64,000 nucleotides of DNA from Marinomonas foliarum (GTDB lineage Bacteria > Pseudomonadota > Gammaproteobacteria > Pseudomonadales > Marinomonadaceae), in contig NZ_QPJQ01000017.1 of NCBI RefSeq assembly GCF_003337275.1, positions 1-64,000 of the forward strand. The letters run 5' to 3'. Below the pieces are notes generated by a model. That model saw nothing but the letters and a program-made list of their open reading frames with translations. It was not told the DNA's origin and did no database searches. Every line of letters starts with the position of its first letter. Positions within the stretch are counted from its first letter, which is position 1. The translations under genes were made by a program, and so were the position numbers. This document shows positions 47,202 through 57,427 of the stretch, one piece after another.

Positions 47202-47251
47202 TTAACCTGTTAAGTTACCTCTTGTGAACAAAATAACAAAATATGTTCACA
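47202..47251. promoter_or_regulatory. Candidate TetR operators
   Basis: TTAAC-CT-GTTAA (47202-47213) is a perfect palindrome, and TGTGAACA (47223-47230) with TGTTCACA (47244-47251) is a perfect inverted repeat with 13 nt between. Both lie between the divergent TetR and epimerase genes. Which one the regulator binds cannot be told. Confidence 0.5.
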
Positions 47252-47281
47252 TGTTAAATTACAAGTTTATATAGGTACTCT

Positions 47282-48265
47282 ATGAAAATTTTTATATCAG
47301 GCGTTACAGGTTATGTTGGACGGAATGTTGCTAGGCACTTAGCTCAGTCTCATGAGATCGTTGGTCTTTCACGAGACAAAGAAAAAACCAAAATCCTTAA
47401 AGACACCCAATTAACATTCGTATATGGGGATTTACTTAGTCACACACTAACGAATGACCTAAAAGACTGCGACATCGTAATTCATACAGCCGCGGATACA
47501 GATCACAAGAACCTTTCCAAAAACCAATTTAAAACTAATGTCGATGGTACAGCCCAACTGCTCAAAGCCGCAAAGGCAGCTGGAGTGAAACGGTTCATTC
47601 ATATCAGCACTGATTCAGTACTACTGACAGGCAAGCCTATAAAAAATGTATCGGAAAACGCCTCATATCCAAAAAAAAGTGTAGGAGACTACTCACACAC
47701 CAAGCAACTAGCAGAAAAGATAGTGTTGAATGCGAATTGTGACACTTTCACTGTTATTGTGCTGAGACCTCGCTTTGTCTGGGGTCGCGACGATACAACA
47801 GCCATGCCACAAATACTAAAGGCTATTGAAAATCAAACTTTTGCCTGGATCGGCGGCGGACACTATCTCTCGTCAACGACACACATTGCTAACTTATGCA
47901 ATGCAATTGAAGCCTCTCTCTATCACGGCACCCCTAAGGCAATCTATTTCATTAGCGATGGCGATGATAGACCATTCCGAGAGACCATTTCCGGCATAAT
48001 CGAAGCGCACGGGCTAACTGTGCCAGATAAAAACATCCCTGCTTTTATTCCTCTCGTAATTGCAAAGCTAGACAGCTTACGCCGTCGTCTAGCCCTAAAA
48101 AGCAGTCCACTTCCTGTTACTTTCCAAGAATACGCCACAAGCGCTGTAGAGGTTACCCTAGATATTACCAAAGCCAAACAAGACTTAAGCTATCGTCCAA
48201 TGATGACATTTCAAGCAGGACTAGATGAATTAAAAACAACAAAGTCGACCAAGCAGCTATCGTAA
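47282..48265 (+). CDS. NAD(P)-dependent epimerase/dehydratase-family (extended SDR) protein
   Basis: 327 aa. Rossmann motif FISGVTGYVGRNVARHLAQS, CDIVIHTAADTDHKNLSKNQ, and the catalytic pair in YSHTKQLAEKIVL (Tyr-x3-Lys: YSHTK). C-terminal substrate region PVTFQEYATSAVEV. Resembles 3-beta-HSD/dihydroflavonol-reductase-like SDRs. Substrate unknown. Regulated presumably by the divergent TetR protein. Confidence 0.88.
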   Translation: MKIFISGVTGYVGRNVARHLAQSHEIVGLSRDKEKTKILKDTQLTFVYGDLLSHTLTNDLKDCDIVIHTAADTDHKNLSKNQFKTNVDGTAQLLKAAKAAGVKRFIHISTDSVLLTGKPIKNVSENASYPKKSVGDYSHTKQLAEKIVLNANCDTFTVIVLRPRFVWGRDDTTAMPQILKAIENQTFAWIGGGHYLSSTTHIANLCNAIEASLYHGTPKAIYFISDGDDRPFRETISGIIEAHGLTVPDKNIPAFIPLVIAKLDSLRRRLALKSSPLPVTFQEYATSAVEVTLDITKAKQDLSYRPMMTFQAGLDELKTTKSTKQLS

Positions 48266-48300
48266 TATAATGAGCAGAATTGGTTTCTTGCAGTGGTCGG

Positions 48301-48465
48301 CAGCTTTCAATCAGCTTAAGCATATGCAAAAGGACACGCGCCTTGCTGTCGCCCTAGACAATCAACTTGAGCAACCTTTGCCAACTCAGTGAAGTCTTCA
48401 AACAAGCAATGAAAGCAGTCTTTGCTGAAGCGGATATTGCCGTAGTTTATAAAGTAGTGAAGTAG
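48301..48465 (+). pseudogene. Broken duplicate of the reductase 3' end
   Basis: Nucleotides align with 46151-46322 of the reductase gene: CAGCTTTC, CTTAAGCA.ATGCAAAAGGA, CGCCTT, CAATCAACTTGAGCA.CCTT and the ending GTTTATAAAGTA, with a small deletion near 48387 and a stop from the shift. No start or Rossmann domain is present. It follows the epimerase gene, closing a direct-repeat pair around the TetR-epimerase module. The remainder of 48466-48628 is the acnA promoter region, with no other gene seen. Confidence 0.85.
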
Positions 48466-48628
48466 CATGAATCACCTTACTTAAAATAAGGAAATAACAT
48501 CCAACCAATTTGATTTAGTCATTGCACACTCCCTCCGTGCCCGCAGATTCCGTTAGCATGATATATACTTTTTTACATATAAGAGAAAAAACGGCTGTAA
48601 ATCCTTATCAATAATGAAGGGGACGATG

Positions 48629-51376
48629 ATGAACGATAGTTTCAACACCCAGCAACAACTCACAGTTAACGGCGAAGCATTTCAAATTAACTCCTTGAAA
48701 GAACTTGGCTCTGCCACTAAACGACTACCTTTTTCTTTAAAAATATTACTTGAAAATTTACTCCGCAATGAAGATGGCGTGAGTGTCAAAGCGCAAGATA
48801 TCCAAGCCCTACTAGACTGGGATCCTCACGCACTCCCCTCTACAGAAGTCGCTTTCACACCTGCCCGCGTTGTCATGCAAGATTTCACAGGAGTGCCCGC
48901 CATTGTAGATTTAGCCGCCATGCGCGATGCGATGGAAAGATTGGGTGGCAATCCGGCAAAAATAAACCCTCTTTCTCCTGTTGAATTGGTGATTGACCAC
49001 TCCGTGCAAGTCGATGGTTATGGTAATGACAACGCATTTGATTTAAACGCAAAGTTGGAATACGAACGAAACAAAGAACGTTACGAATTTCTGCGTTGGG
49101 GGCAAACCGCATTTGATAACTTAAAAGTCGTACCACCAGCAACCGGCATTGTTCACCAAGTCAATTTAGAATATTTAGCCCGGGTCGTCTTCAATGAAGA
49201 TAGAAACGGTCAAAAGTTCGCCTATCCAGACACACTAGTCGGTACAGACTCTCACACAACCATGATTAATGGTTTGGGTGTTCTCGGTTGGGGGGTCGGC
49301 GGTATTGAAGCCGAAGCCGTCATGCTGGGGCAACCTATTAGCTTGCTTATCCCACAAGTTGTCGGGGTTAAGCTAAGTGGCAGCCTGCCTGAAGGTACAA
49401 CAGCAACCGACTTAGTGCTCACGGTTACCGAGATGCTGCGTAATCATGGCGTAGTGGGTAAGTTCGTCGAGTTTTATGGTGATGGACTCGCCGATCTACC
49501 TCTGGCTGACAGAGCAACCATTGCTAATATGGCTCCAGAATACGGTGCTACCTGCGGCATTTTCCCAATTGATGACGAAACCATCAACTACTTGCGCTTA
49601 ACAAACCGTGACGAACAACAACTTACACTCGTTGAAGAGTATGCCAAGCACCAAGGCTTATGGCGTAATAATGGTGATGAAGCAGATTACACCGATTCTT
49701 TAGAGTTAAAATTGGGTGATGTGGTACCAAGCTTAGCAGGACCTAAGCGTCCACAAGACAGGATTGCCCTTGACGAAGCAGGCAAAGTGTTACGCAACCA
49801 TCTAAAAGACTTTCAAAATGAACGCATGGAACGTCGTGAAAGGAATGACCAAAACCACACTATTATCGAAAGTGAAGGCCCTGCAAATGATGTCGATGAG
49901 CCGGTCAATGAAGCCCAATTTATGGGGGCCGCGAATGTTAAATTTAAAGGCCACGAATTTGAACTGAATGATGGTGCCTGTGTCATTGCTGCTATTACTA
50001 GCTGTACCAACACCTCTAATCCAAGCGTTATTTTAGCGGCAGGTTTAGTTGCTAAAAAAGCCAAACAGCTAGGTATTAATGTAAAGCCATGGGTAAAAAC
50101 CTCGCTGGCCCCTGGCTCCAAAGTGGTAACCGACTATCTGCAAAAAGCAGGCTTAATGGACGATTTAGAGTATCTTGGTTTTAACCTAGTCGGCTACGGC
50201 TGTACCACTTGTATTGGTAACTCAGGTCCATTAGCGAGCGAAATATCAGATGCGATTCAAAAGCACCAACTCATAGTAAGCTCTATTTTATCGGGCAACC
50301 GCAATTTTGAAGGCCGCATTCATCAAGATATTAAAATGAACCTATTGGCTTCACCACCACTTGTTGTTGCCTATGCCATTGCAGGACGAACAGATATTGA
50401 TGTTTACAATGAACCATTAACGCACGATGAACAAGGTAACGATGTTTATCTAAAAGATATTTGGCCAAACGTAAAAGAAGTTAGTGACTTGGTAAAAGAA
50501 ACGGTCACCAAGAGCATGTTTGAAAAGAACTACGCAAGCGTTTATGAAGGTGACCATCGTTGGCAACAAATTCAGGTTCCTGATGGAAAATTATACGACT
50601 GGGATGACTCATCTACGTATATTAAAAAAGCCCCTTTCTTTGATGGTATGACCGTCGAGCCTCCAGGTATTCCTACGATAAAGGGTGCACGCTGTTTAGC
50701 GAAACTTGGGGATTCTGTCACCACAGACCATATATCCCCAGCAGGTACTATTAAGGCAGACTCTCCTACAGGTACGTACTTAAAAGAAAACGACGTTGAA
50801 AAAGCTCAATTTAATTCATATGGCTCACGTCGCGGCAATCACGAAGTTATGATGCGTGGCACTTTTGCCAACATAAGACTGAGAAACCTTCTCGCCCCTG
50901 GTACGGAAGGCGGTGTAACTCGTACCCAACCTGACAATAACCTAGCCAGTATCTACGATGCGGCAATGTCATATCAGAAACAGAATACGCCACTTATTAT
51001 TCTGGCCGGCAAAGAGTATGGTACGGGGTCATCCCGTGACTGGGCAGCGAAAGGCTCTCTGCTTCTGGGTGTAAAGGCGGTTATTGCACAAAGTTATGAA
51101 CGAATTCACCGTTCCAATTTAATTGGCATGGGCGTGTTACCGCTGCAGTTTAAAGACGGGGAAAGTCATGAGTCTTTAGGCCTTACAGGGCAAGAGGTGT
51201 TTTCTATCGAGGGTTTACGTGACAAAGTCGATGAAGTAACTCTGGTGGCTGAAAAAGACAATGGTGAAAAAATAAACGTCCAAGCCGATTTGCGCATAGA
51301 CACTCCAAAAGAATGGGACTACTACAAACACGGCGGCATATTGCAATATGTATTGCGTAATATGCTTACTAAATGA
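48629..51376 (+). CDS. acnA: Aconitate hydratase A
   Basis: 915 aa TCA-cycle 4Fe-4S enzyme of the AcnA/IRP group. Fe-S cysteines are in [19 protein letters not shown] and [16 protein letters not shown]; substrate residues in [20 protein letters not shown] and the swivelling domain [20 protein letters not shown]. Three ATGs (48614, 48626, 48629) are possible; 48629 ([10 protein letters not shown]) is preferred for its spacing to AAGGGGA at 48617. Followed by a strong terminator. AcnA proteins can also bind mRNA when the cluster is lost. Confidence 0.95.
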   Translation: MNDSFNTQQQLTVNGEAFQINSLKELGSATKRLPFSLKILLENLLRNEDGVSVKAQDIQALLDWDPHALPSTEVAFTPARVVMQDFTGVPAIVDLAAMRDAMERLGGNPAKINPLSPVELVIDHSVQVDGYGNDNAFDLNAKLEYERNKERYEFLRWGQTAFDNLKVVPPATGIVHQVNLEYLARVVFNEDRNGQKFAYPDTLVGTDSHTTMINGLGVLGWGVGGIEAEAVMLGQPISLLIPQVVGVKLSGSLPEGTTATDLVLTVTEMLRNHGVVGKFVEFYGDGLADLPLADRATIANMAPEYGATCGIFPIDDETINYLRLTNRDEQQLTLVEEYAKHQGLWRNNGDEADYTDSLELKLGDVVPSLAGPKRPQDRIALDEAGKVLRNHLKDFQNERMERRERNDQNHTIIESEGPANDVDEPVNEAQFMGAANVKFKGHEFELNDGACVIAAITSCTNTSNPSVILAAGLVAKKAKQLGINVKPWVKTSLAPGSKVVTDYLQKAGLMDDLEYLGFNLVGYGCTTCIGNSGPLASEISDAIQKHQLIVSSILSGNRNFEGRIHQDIKMNLLASPPLVVAYAIAGRTDIDVYNEPLTHDEQGNDVYLKDIWPNVKEVSDLVKETVTKSMFEKNYASVYEGDHRWQQIQVPDGKLYDWDDSSTYIKKAPFFDGMTVEPPGIPTIKGARCLAKLGDSVTTDHISPAGTIKADSPTGTYLKENDVEKAQFNSYGSRRGNHEVMMRGTFANIRLRNLLAPGTEGGVTRTQPDNNLASIYDAAMSYQKQNTPLIILAGKEYGTGSSRDWAAKGSLLLGVKAVIAQSYERIHRSNLIGMGVLPLQFKDGESHESLGLTGQEVFSIEGLRDKVDEVTLVAEKDNGEKINVQADLRIDTPKEWDYYKHGGILQYVLRNMLTK

Positions 51377-51401
51377 CATTAGCCCTTTAAATGGCACAAA
51401 A

Positions 51402-51443
51402 AAGCCAAGGTGCATGAATGTAAAAGCATGAACCTTGGCTTTA
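51402..51443 (+). terminator. Terminator of acnA
   Basis: AAGCCAAGGT and ACCTTGGCTT arms with an extra GCATG/CATG pairing near the loop, then TATTATAG; 26 nt after the stop. Confidence 0.8.
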
Positions 51444-51479
51444 TTATAGCTCATTGTTTTGTTTTAAATATTACCAATC

Positions 51480-51547
51480 AAACATATTGCCCAGCACAAA
51501 AACCACTCGCCCACGCCCACTGGAAGTTATAGCCACCAAGCCAGCCA
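51480..51547 (-). pseudogene. Duplicate of the flavoprotein gene 3' end
   Basis: Minus-strand reading GWLGGYNFQWAWASGFCAGQ is identical to the last residues of the HI0933-family flavoprotein encoded at 59313-60491. About 66 bp align with 59316-59382, with about five mismatches; homology stops at both ends. The copy lies 7.8 kb downstream of the intact gene in the same orientation. Confidence 0.85.
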
Positions 51548-51805
51548 GTTGAGTAATGAGCACATCAATACTTTTTGAACGCTCCTTCTGGCAGGCCTGA
51601 ATCGGCAATAATGGCTGCGACTAGCTCTATGCACAATGCATGAAAGGCAGCAATACCCTGATATTTAGAGTTGTCGGTAACCAGTTAAACTGGCTTTCGC
51701 TGATTTGGCAATAGCATGCTTAACAATGACTTTAATCTTCATTCGGCGTGGATGGACCTTTCAAATTCAAAGGCGAGACCGAGATAAAGGCTATATTGAC
51801 AAATT
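51548..51805. other. Gene-free stretch with a faint aldehyde-dehydrogenase-like remnant
   Basis: On the minus strand the run AAFHALCIELVAAIIADSGL, then PEGAF and a stop, covers about 51560-51650 and faintly resembles an internal piece of a PaaZ/PaaN-type aldehyde dehydrogenase. No intact gene is present. It looks like decayed DNA at the edge of the GntR/Liv island. Confidence 0.3.
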
Positions 51806-51817
51806 ATTGCTAGCAAT
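51806..51817. promoter_or_regulatory. ATTGCTAGCAAT operator candidate before the GntR gene
   Basis: A perfect 12-bp palindrome 10 bp upstream of a TATACT-like -10 (51827-51832) in the promoter of the GntR gene. The same palindrome occurs before the LivK-type gene at 58652-58663, suggesting autoregulation and co-regulation. Confidence 0.65.
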
Positions 51818-51990
51818 GATTCATGCTATACTTTCTCATATACTCTATTTCTATATTGCTAAAGACGTTGTCTATATTCGACGTAAAATAGCTCTGCCTC
51901 TTTGTGAGTGAATTTTGTGCTATCTAATTATCGTTCTCGGATGACTTCTAGCGTTAACAACTCGGATCAATCTCAAGGTAACTTCACTAC

Positions 51991-52695
51991 ATGACACAAA
52001 GCAAATCGAAGGCTTCAAGTAAAAAGCAAGCTGAGGTACAACGAATAATCGACACTCTGTCTAAAGCAATTGCACAACACCGTTTAAAGCCTGGACAACG
52101 TTTAGTTGAGGCTCAGATTGTTGGAGCATTAAATGTGAATAGAAATCATGTTCAAACCGCTTTACAACGACTTTCTTTACAGCGAGTTGTGACAATTGAG
52201 CCAAATAGAGGTGCATTTGTCTCTCAGCCAAGCGCACAAGAAGCTCGAGAAATATTTGCTGCACGCCGATCTGTCGAGCGAGGTATTGTCGAAGCTATCT
52301 CAATAGAAAAAATTGAAAGACACTGGGATATAATTAACGCCCATATGTTAGGTGAGCTTGAAGTTACAAGCGGTACTGACCGACAAGCTATTGTAGGAAA
52401 ATTAAGTGATTATCACCGCTTACTGGCTGATATATGTGATAACACAGTTCTTAAAGAAATATTCGACAATTTAATGGTACGTAGTTCATTAATTGTATCT
52501 TTATACCAACGCAATGATGTGCCAACATGCCAACACAATGAGCATAAAAAAGTACTTGATGCGCTGCGTCTAGGCGATAATGATTTGGCAGTAAAAGTGA
52601 TGCTTGAACATTTAAATAATCTTGAAGCTGAGCTTGTTTTAGATGACAACCAAGGATTAGATATTGATTTAGCCAGTGCTCTAAAGGATATTTAA
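51991..52695 (+). CDS. GntR-family regulator, FCD subgroup
   Basis: 234 aa. N-terminal winged HTH (IDTLSKAIAQHRLKPGQRLV, then EAQIVGALNVNRNHVQTALQ) and a helical FCD ligand domain with the metal-binding acids and histidines in the pattern D...H...H (LSDYHRLLADI, then CQHNEHKKVLDAL). FCD regulators respond to small organic acids and related metabolites. It is convergent with the amidohydrolase/Liv operon; a shared palindrome points to control of that operon. An upstream in-frame start is absent. Confidence 0.9.
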   Translation: MTQSKSKASSKKQAEVQRIIDTLSKAIAQHRLKPGQRLVEAQIVGALNVNRNHVQTALQRLSLQRVVTIEPNRGAFVSQPSAQEAREIFAARRSVERGIVEAISIEKIERHWDIINAHMLGELEVTSGTDRQAIVGKLSDYHRLLADICDNTVLKEIFDNLMVRSSLIVSLYQRNDVPTCQHNEHKKVLDALRLGDNDLAVKVMLEHLNNLEAELVLDDNQGLDIDLASALKDI

Positions 52696-52708
52696 ATCAA
52701 GTAATCAA

Positions 52709-52739
52709 TAAAGTGGGTGCCCTCCAACACCCACTTTAT
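52709..52739. terminator. Bidirectional terminator between GntR and amidohydrolase genes
   Basis: AAAGTGGGTG and CACCCACTTT form a perfect 10-bp stem with an 8-nt loop; it serves both convergent transcripts. Confidence 0.85.
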
Positions 52740-52748
52740 GTGATTTTA

Positions 52749-54029
52749 CTAGTCAGGAAAAAATAGCTCTACTTCTTTGCGTTCAAACGTTATTTTACCT
52801 CGTTTCAAGCCCATAGTTGGTGCTAACACTGTGGCAATTACTTCAGACTCATTTTGAGCATTAAAAAAATTGACGTCAGCATCCATTCCAACTCTTATTC
52901 CATAGTTTGATAAACTCATTAATTTAGCTGAGTCAGTAGATATCCAGTGCATACACTTTGACAACTCGCTTTGAGTCGCTAATTGGGCCACATTGGCGTA
53001 CAAATTAGCTTGGCGTATTTGTGACGCATCACCGTAGGGTGTGAAAGGATTTTCTATATTATTACTTGATATCGAACAACAAACGCCAGCTTTAGCAAGA
53101 GACATTAATGGTGCAACTCCTCGTGGAATATTATATTGATGGTCCCGCCCAGTTAGGAATAAGTCAGTACTAGGTAACGCTGTCAGTTGTACGCCAGCAG
53201 AAGCCATTTTTTTGGCTATTATATAAAGCTTCTCAGGTTCAATAGCTGATAGTTTTGTAACATGTCCAACAGTTACACGGTGTTGATAATTAAATTTTTC
53301 GGTCATCTCGATAATATAAGGCAGGCTCATATTATTAGGATTAAGATCAAAATCTAAATGAAAATCTAGATCAACGTCGTATTTAGAAGCCAACTTAAAA
53401 AGCGTTTCAATTTGCCGCTGAGGTTCACTGTCAGTGTATGGACACCCACCTAGGAGGTCTGCCCCTTGCTGCAATGTTTGCTCTAATAACTCAAATGTAC
53501 CTGGATTATTATGTAAGCCTTCCTGAGGGAATACACAGAGTTCAACAGTCATGGCCCAAGCATAGTCAATTTTTAATTGTTTAATGGCATTGAAACTAAT
53601 TAAACCAATAACAGGGTCAATTTCAACATGAGTACGCATAAAACTTGTACCTTGTTTTATCGCTTTTTCAATCACTTTTTTTCCACGTTGATATACATCA
53701 TCATAAGTAAAAGAGGCTTTTGCTTTTGCAGTTTGCGTAATGGCTTCTTCTAGCGTGCCCTCTTTTAACTGACAGCGGGAAAAAATGCATGCCTTGTCTA
53801 AATGAATATGTGTTTCAATTAAAGCTGGCAATATAAGCTGACCTGCAGCATCGATAATAGTTTTATTCGAAAGCGCTGATTTATTTTCAAGATTTTGTTT
53901 TTTAAACCCTTCCTCTTTTTTCTGCTTTAGGCTCTGAATATCAATGAATTTACCATCTTTAATAAACAATGAATAAAGTTCATCTTTTTCATTTAATCGA
54001 GCATTTTTGATAATGACATCTGCCGACAT
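52749..54029 (-). CDS. Cytosine deaminase/AtzC-like amidohydrolase
   Basis: 426 aa. CodA-type landmarks: LILPALIETHIHLDKACIFS (HxH metal site), MRTHVEIDP, DFHLDFDLNP (second His site), VTVGHVTKLSAI and SISSNNIENPFTPYG with the metal Asp region. The start overlaps the stop of the Liv fusion gene by one base (TAATG), so it is translated last in the operon. Deaminates a cyclic or amidine-like compound, presumably the one imported by the Liv system; CodA-type cytosine or isocytosine is one option. The N-terminal insert EEGFKKQNLENKSALSNK (about residues 40-57) is unusual. Confidence 0.82.
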   Translation of the reverse strand: MSADVIIKNARLNEKDELYSLFIKDGKFIDIQSLKQKKEEGFKKQNLENKSALSNKTIIDAAGQLILPALIETHIHLDKACIFSRCQLKEGTLEEAITQTAKAKASFTYDDVYQRGKKVIEKAIKQGTSFMRTHVEIDPVIGLISFNAIKQLKIDYAWAMTVELCVFPQEGLHNNPGTFELLEQTLQQGADLLGGCPYTDSEPQRQIETLFKLASKYDVDLDFHLDFDLNPNNMSLPYIIEMTEKFNYQHRVTVGHVTKLSAIEPEKLYIIAKKMASAGVQLTALPSTDLFLTGRDHQYNIPRGVAPLMSLAKAGVCCSISSNNIENPFTPYGDASQIRQANLYANVAQLATQSELSKCMHWISTDSAKLMSLSNYGIRVGMDADVNFFNAQNESEVIATVLAPTMGLKRGKITFERKEVELFFPD

Positions 54030-56512
54030 TAACTGCCCCCCATGTATGCTTGCTCAAGCTCTGGATTAGCTAATAACTCTTTAGCATTAGCAGATTTTAC
54101 AATTCGACCTGTTTCTAACACGTAGCCTCGATCTGCAACTTGTAATGCTAAATTAGCCATTTGATCTACCAATAAAATAGTAACACCATCATCGCGCAAT
54201 GTTGCTAAAGCATCGTACAATTCACCTATCATAGCTGGAGCCAAGCCTAAAGAAGGTTCGTCCAACAATAAGACTTTCGGTTTTGCCATTAGCGCACGCC
54301 CAACAGCGACCATTTGTTGCTCTCCTCCAGACAAGAGTCCAGCCTCTGAGTCAATACGATCTTGCAGTCTGGGAAAGCGGTTTAAAATTTCATTTATCTC
54401 AGCATTTTCATCAACGATATCCGTACGTGAATAGGCCCCCATTAATAAATTATCTCTCACTGATAAATTCGTAAAAAGCTGGCGCCCTTCAGGTACCAGT
54501 GCTAAACCTCGATGTGCAATTTCATTGGCACTCAATTCATTAATATATTCATCCTGTAATCCAATGTGACCTGAAATTGGCCTTTTCAGTCCAGCTAACG
54601 CTTGTAAAATACTACTTTTCCCGGCTCCATTAGCGCCCAATATGGCAACTAATTCACCAGGATAAACGACAATATCAACATCGTGAACGACAGGTGCTGC
54701 TCCATAATCAACGCTTAACTTTTTACAAAACAGAACAGCATCCTTATTACCTTTCCAAGGAGATTTTCTTGGTTGAGCTTGATAATCAGTTCCTCCCAGA
54801 TAGGCTTCAATAACAGTTTTATCTTGGCGAATAATATTCGGTGCTCCCTGAGCAATGGGTTTTCCAGCATCCAATACAAGTATTTGATCACTAACCTCCA
54901 TAACTAATGGCATATCATGCTCAACCAAAATAACAGCAATACCATAACTTGCGATTACCCGTAACAATGCAGATAACTTGTCGGTGTCTTGTCGACTTAA
55001 ACCTGCGGCTGGCTCATCAAGCAATAACACCCAAGGACGAGTCGCTAAGGCACGTGCAATTTCTACTAATCGACGATCTACATGCGGTAAATCTTGGCTG
55101 GGTGTATGAATTGAGCCGCTATAGCCAACTAAAGCCAATAAATTTAAAGCCAGTTCTTTTTGACCTGTTTTTTGAGAAACAAATGGGGTTCCCATGTAGC
55201 CTTGCTGCATGGCCGATAAAAGGTTTTCCAATACCGACATGTGATCAAATAGTTGGCTAGTTTGATATGTGCGGGCAATACCACTACGTGCGATTTGATA
55301 CGCATTTTTACCCGCTAATTGCTCACCAAGTTCAATACAGCCTTGATCCGGCTGATAGAAGCCACTAATCATATTAAGTACGGTGGTTTTACCTGCTCCA
55401 TTAGGACCGATAATACTAGTCACGTTACCTAAAGAGGCGTCAAAGCTGACAGATTGCGCTGCTTTAACGCCACCAAACTGAATACCAATATTATCTACTT
55501 TCAAGCCAGTTATGGCATTGCTCGCACGATCATAAAACTGGAGGAGTAACTGCTGATTAACTAATTTAGGTGGTAGCTCAATTTGAGTTTTAGCAAAACG
55601 TCTTTGTAATTCCCCAAATAACCCACGAGGTGCGCCCCATAGAACAGAAAGTAAAAGTGCTGCAAAAATCAGTAAACGATACTCTGCTAGCGGAGACAGC
55701 ATTTCCGGTAACACAACCACAATTATCGCGCCAAACACAGGCCCCCATAATGTGCCGGTCCCTCCTATAATAACGACTAAAACAAATAAAATTGATTGTG
55801 AAAATGGAAAGGTACTTGGACTGATATACATCATCAATGGAGGAATAATAGCCCCCGCTAGACCAGTAAACCAAGCCGATATAGCAAAAGCGGCTGTTTT
55901 TGTTTGAATGGGATTAAAGCCTAATGAACGAGCCGCAATTGGACTCGCTTTAACTGCTCGCATGGATTTCCCCCAACCACTGTTATACAGCAGAGCATAA
56001 GCAAAGAGAGAGATGCACATTAAAAATGAAGCAGCTAATGCTAATAACTGATTGGGATCAATATCGCCTAAAGTAGGCATGGGAATCCCCATTAGCCCGT
56101 TGGCACCACCGGTGAGACCACGCCACTCCATTAGACCGTGATGAACTGCAAATGCAAATGCAATAGTTATCATAGCTAAGTAAGGTCCACTTACTCGTAA
56201 GGCAGGAATGGCAAGAAGAATACCTACAAAACCACTCACAAATGCGGCAATAATAATGGCGAATACAAATGGCACTTCATTTATGAGCAGCAGTGCACTT
56301 ACATAGGCGCCAATCGCGTAAAAAGCAATGTGGCCAAAACTGATTTGCCCACTCATTCCCATTAAAATATTTAGCCCCACCCCCACAAGTACAGTTAACA
56401 CACAGAGCGTGAAGACTAATAACGAATAACTATCTAGCAAAAAACATAAGGTAAAACTAACTAGGGTTAATAACCCTAGTCCAAAGAATGATTTATTATT
56501 CATCATTGTCAT
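54029..56512 (-). CDS. Fused LivM-LivG-LivF branched-chain-type ABC transporter protein
   Basis: 827 aa in three parts. LivM permease at about 1-300 (helices; NILMGMSGQISFGHIAFYAI, and ASPIAARSLGFNP). LivG-type ATPase at about 337-575: Walker A GPNGAGKTT at 369, Walker B VLLLDEP at 495, H-loop VEHDM, but the signature loop is LPHVDRR at 475 instead of LSxGxQ. LivF-type ATPase at about 592-827: Walker A GANGAGKSS at 626, intact LSGGEQQ at 727, Walker B VLLLDEP at 747, and VDQMANL where LivF has VEQNAN. One ATP site is therefore probably impaired. It overlaps livH by ATGA and the amidohydrolase gene by TAATG. Transporter probably imports a polar compound rather than only Leu/Ile/Val. Confidence 0.85.
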   Translation of the reverse strand: MTMMNNKSFFGLGLLTLVSFTLCFLLDSYSLLVFTLCVLTVLVGVGLNILMGMSGQISFGHIAFYAIGAYVSALLLINEVPFVFAIIIAAFVSGFVGILLAIPALRVSGPYLAMITIAFAFAVHHGLMEWRGLTGGANGLMGIPMPTLGDIDPNQLLALAASFLMCISLFAYALLYNSGWGKSMRAVKASPIAARSLGFNPIQTKTAAFAISAWFTGLAGAIIPPLMMYISPSTFPFSQSILFVLVVIIGGTGTLWGPVFGAIIVVVLPEMLSPLAEYRLLIFAALLLSVLWGAPRGLFGELQRRFAKTQIELPPKLVNQQLLLQFYDRASNAITGLKVDNIGIQFGGVKAAQSVSFDASLGNVTSIIGPNGAGKTTVLNMISGFYQPDQGCIELGEQLAGKNAYQIARSGIARTYQTSQLFDHMSVLENLLSAMQQGYMGTPFVSQKTGQKELALNLLALVGYSGSIHTPSQDLPHVDRRLVEIARALATRPWVLLLDEPAAGLSRQDTDKLSALLRVIASYGIAVILVEHDMPLVMEVSDQILVLDAGKPIAQGAPNIIRQDKTVIEAYLGGTDYQAQPRKSPWKGNKDAVLFCKKLSVDYGAAPVVHDVDIVVYPGELVAILGANGAGKSSILQALAGLKRPISGHIGLQDEYINELSANEIAHRGLALVPEGRQLFTNLSVRDNLLMGAYSRTDIVDENAEINEILNRFPRLQDRIDSEAGLLSGGEQQMVAVGRALMAKPKVLLLDEPSLGLAPAMIGELYDALATLRDDGVTILLVDQMANLALQVADRGYVLETGRIVKSANAKELLANPELEQAYMGGS

Positions 56513-57378
56513 ACTTTAACCGCCTGCCCGCGACCAAATAAGCCATTAGGTTTAATAGCTAATGCCGCAATAACTAAAGAAAATGTAATGATCTGAGTAA
56601 ATGCAGATCCAAAATAAATGGTAATAATGGCCTCTGTTAAACCAAAGATAATCCCTGCAGCAAAAACACCTTTAGCGCTAGAAATGCCACCTAAAATTGC
56701 CACTGCAAATGCTTTTAGACCAAATAGTGTCCCCATGTCAGAGTGCACAGCAAATAATGGTGCGATTAAAATACCAGCAACAGCAGCAAATACAGTTGAT
56801 ATCGCAAAACTAATTGCGACGACTTTTGTCACATTAATGCCCATCAACTGAGCAGATTTTGGGTTTTGTACACATGCCTGTAATACTTTACCTAATTTCG
56901 TATATTTGCGGATTGCCACTAAAGCAATAGCGATAGCCAAACCGACAACAGGAATGATTATCTGCATGGCATACACTCCGGCCCCCAAAATATCCAAACT
57001 AAAATTAGCTAGCTCACTTGTGAACTGACGTGGCTCTTTACCAAATGAAAATAAAGCTAAATTATCAACTAAAATCCCGCCAGCGACGGTAGCCATTAAC
57101 CAAGCTTCAGAACCTCTACTAGCAAAAGGCCTTACTAAAAATCGTTCGATAGCTAAGCCATAAACTGCGCATATCAGTAAAGTCAAAAAGAACGCAATCC
57201 AATAAGATACTCCCCAAGTAATACAGAGAGTGTATGCCAGTACAGCGCCGATCATCATGGCGCTCCCTTGAGCAAAATTAACAGTATTATTAACGATATA
57301 AGTAATGTGGAAACCTAGAGCCAGCAAGGCATACATACTGCCTAAACCTAAACCAGTTATTATTGCTGCTGATAACAT
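56509..57378 (-). CDS. LivH-type ABC transporter permease
   Basis: 289 aa inner-membrane permease, about eight helices. Landmarks: GLGSMYALLALGFHITYIVN, NTVNFAQGSAMMIGAVLAYT, and FGLKAFAVAILGGISSAKGV. ATG 57378 is preferred over TTG 57390 because TGAGG lies 6 nt upstream. The TGA overlaps the start of the LivM-LivG-LivF gene. Confidence 0.88.
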   Translation of the reverse strand: MLSAAIITGLGLGSMYALLALGFHITYIVNNTVNFAQGSAMMIGAVLAYTLCITWGVSYWIAFFLTLLICAVYGLAIERFLVRPFASRGSEAWLMATVAGGILVDNLALFSFGKEPRQFTSELANFSLDILGAGVYAMQIIIPVVGLAIAIALVAIRKYTKLGKVLQACVQNPKSAQLMGINVTKVVAISFAISTVFAAVAGILIAPLFAVHSDMGTLFGLKAFAVAILGGISSAKGVFAAGIIFGLTEAIITIYFGSAFTQIITFSLVIAALAIKPNGLFGRGQAVKV

Positions 57379-57427
57379 GAAAAACCTCAAATTAAATAAA
57401 AGCGTCCTTGCTTAGAGATATATGAAA

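Noticed and set aside
51705..51911. Plus-strand 68-codon frame before the GntR gene
   Set aside because: It runs through the promoter and palindrome region and reads unlike protein.
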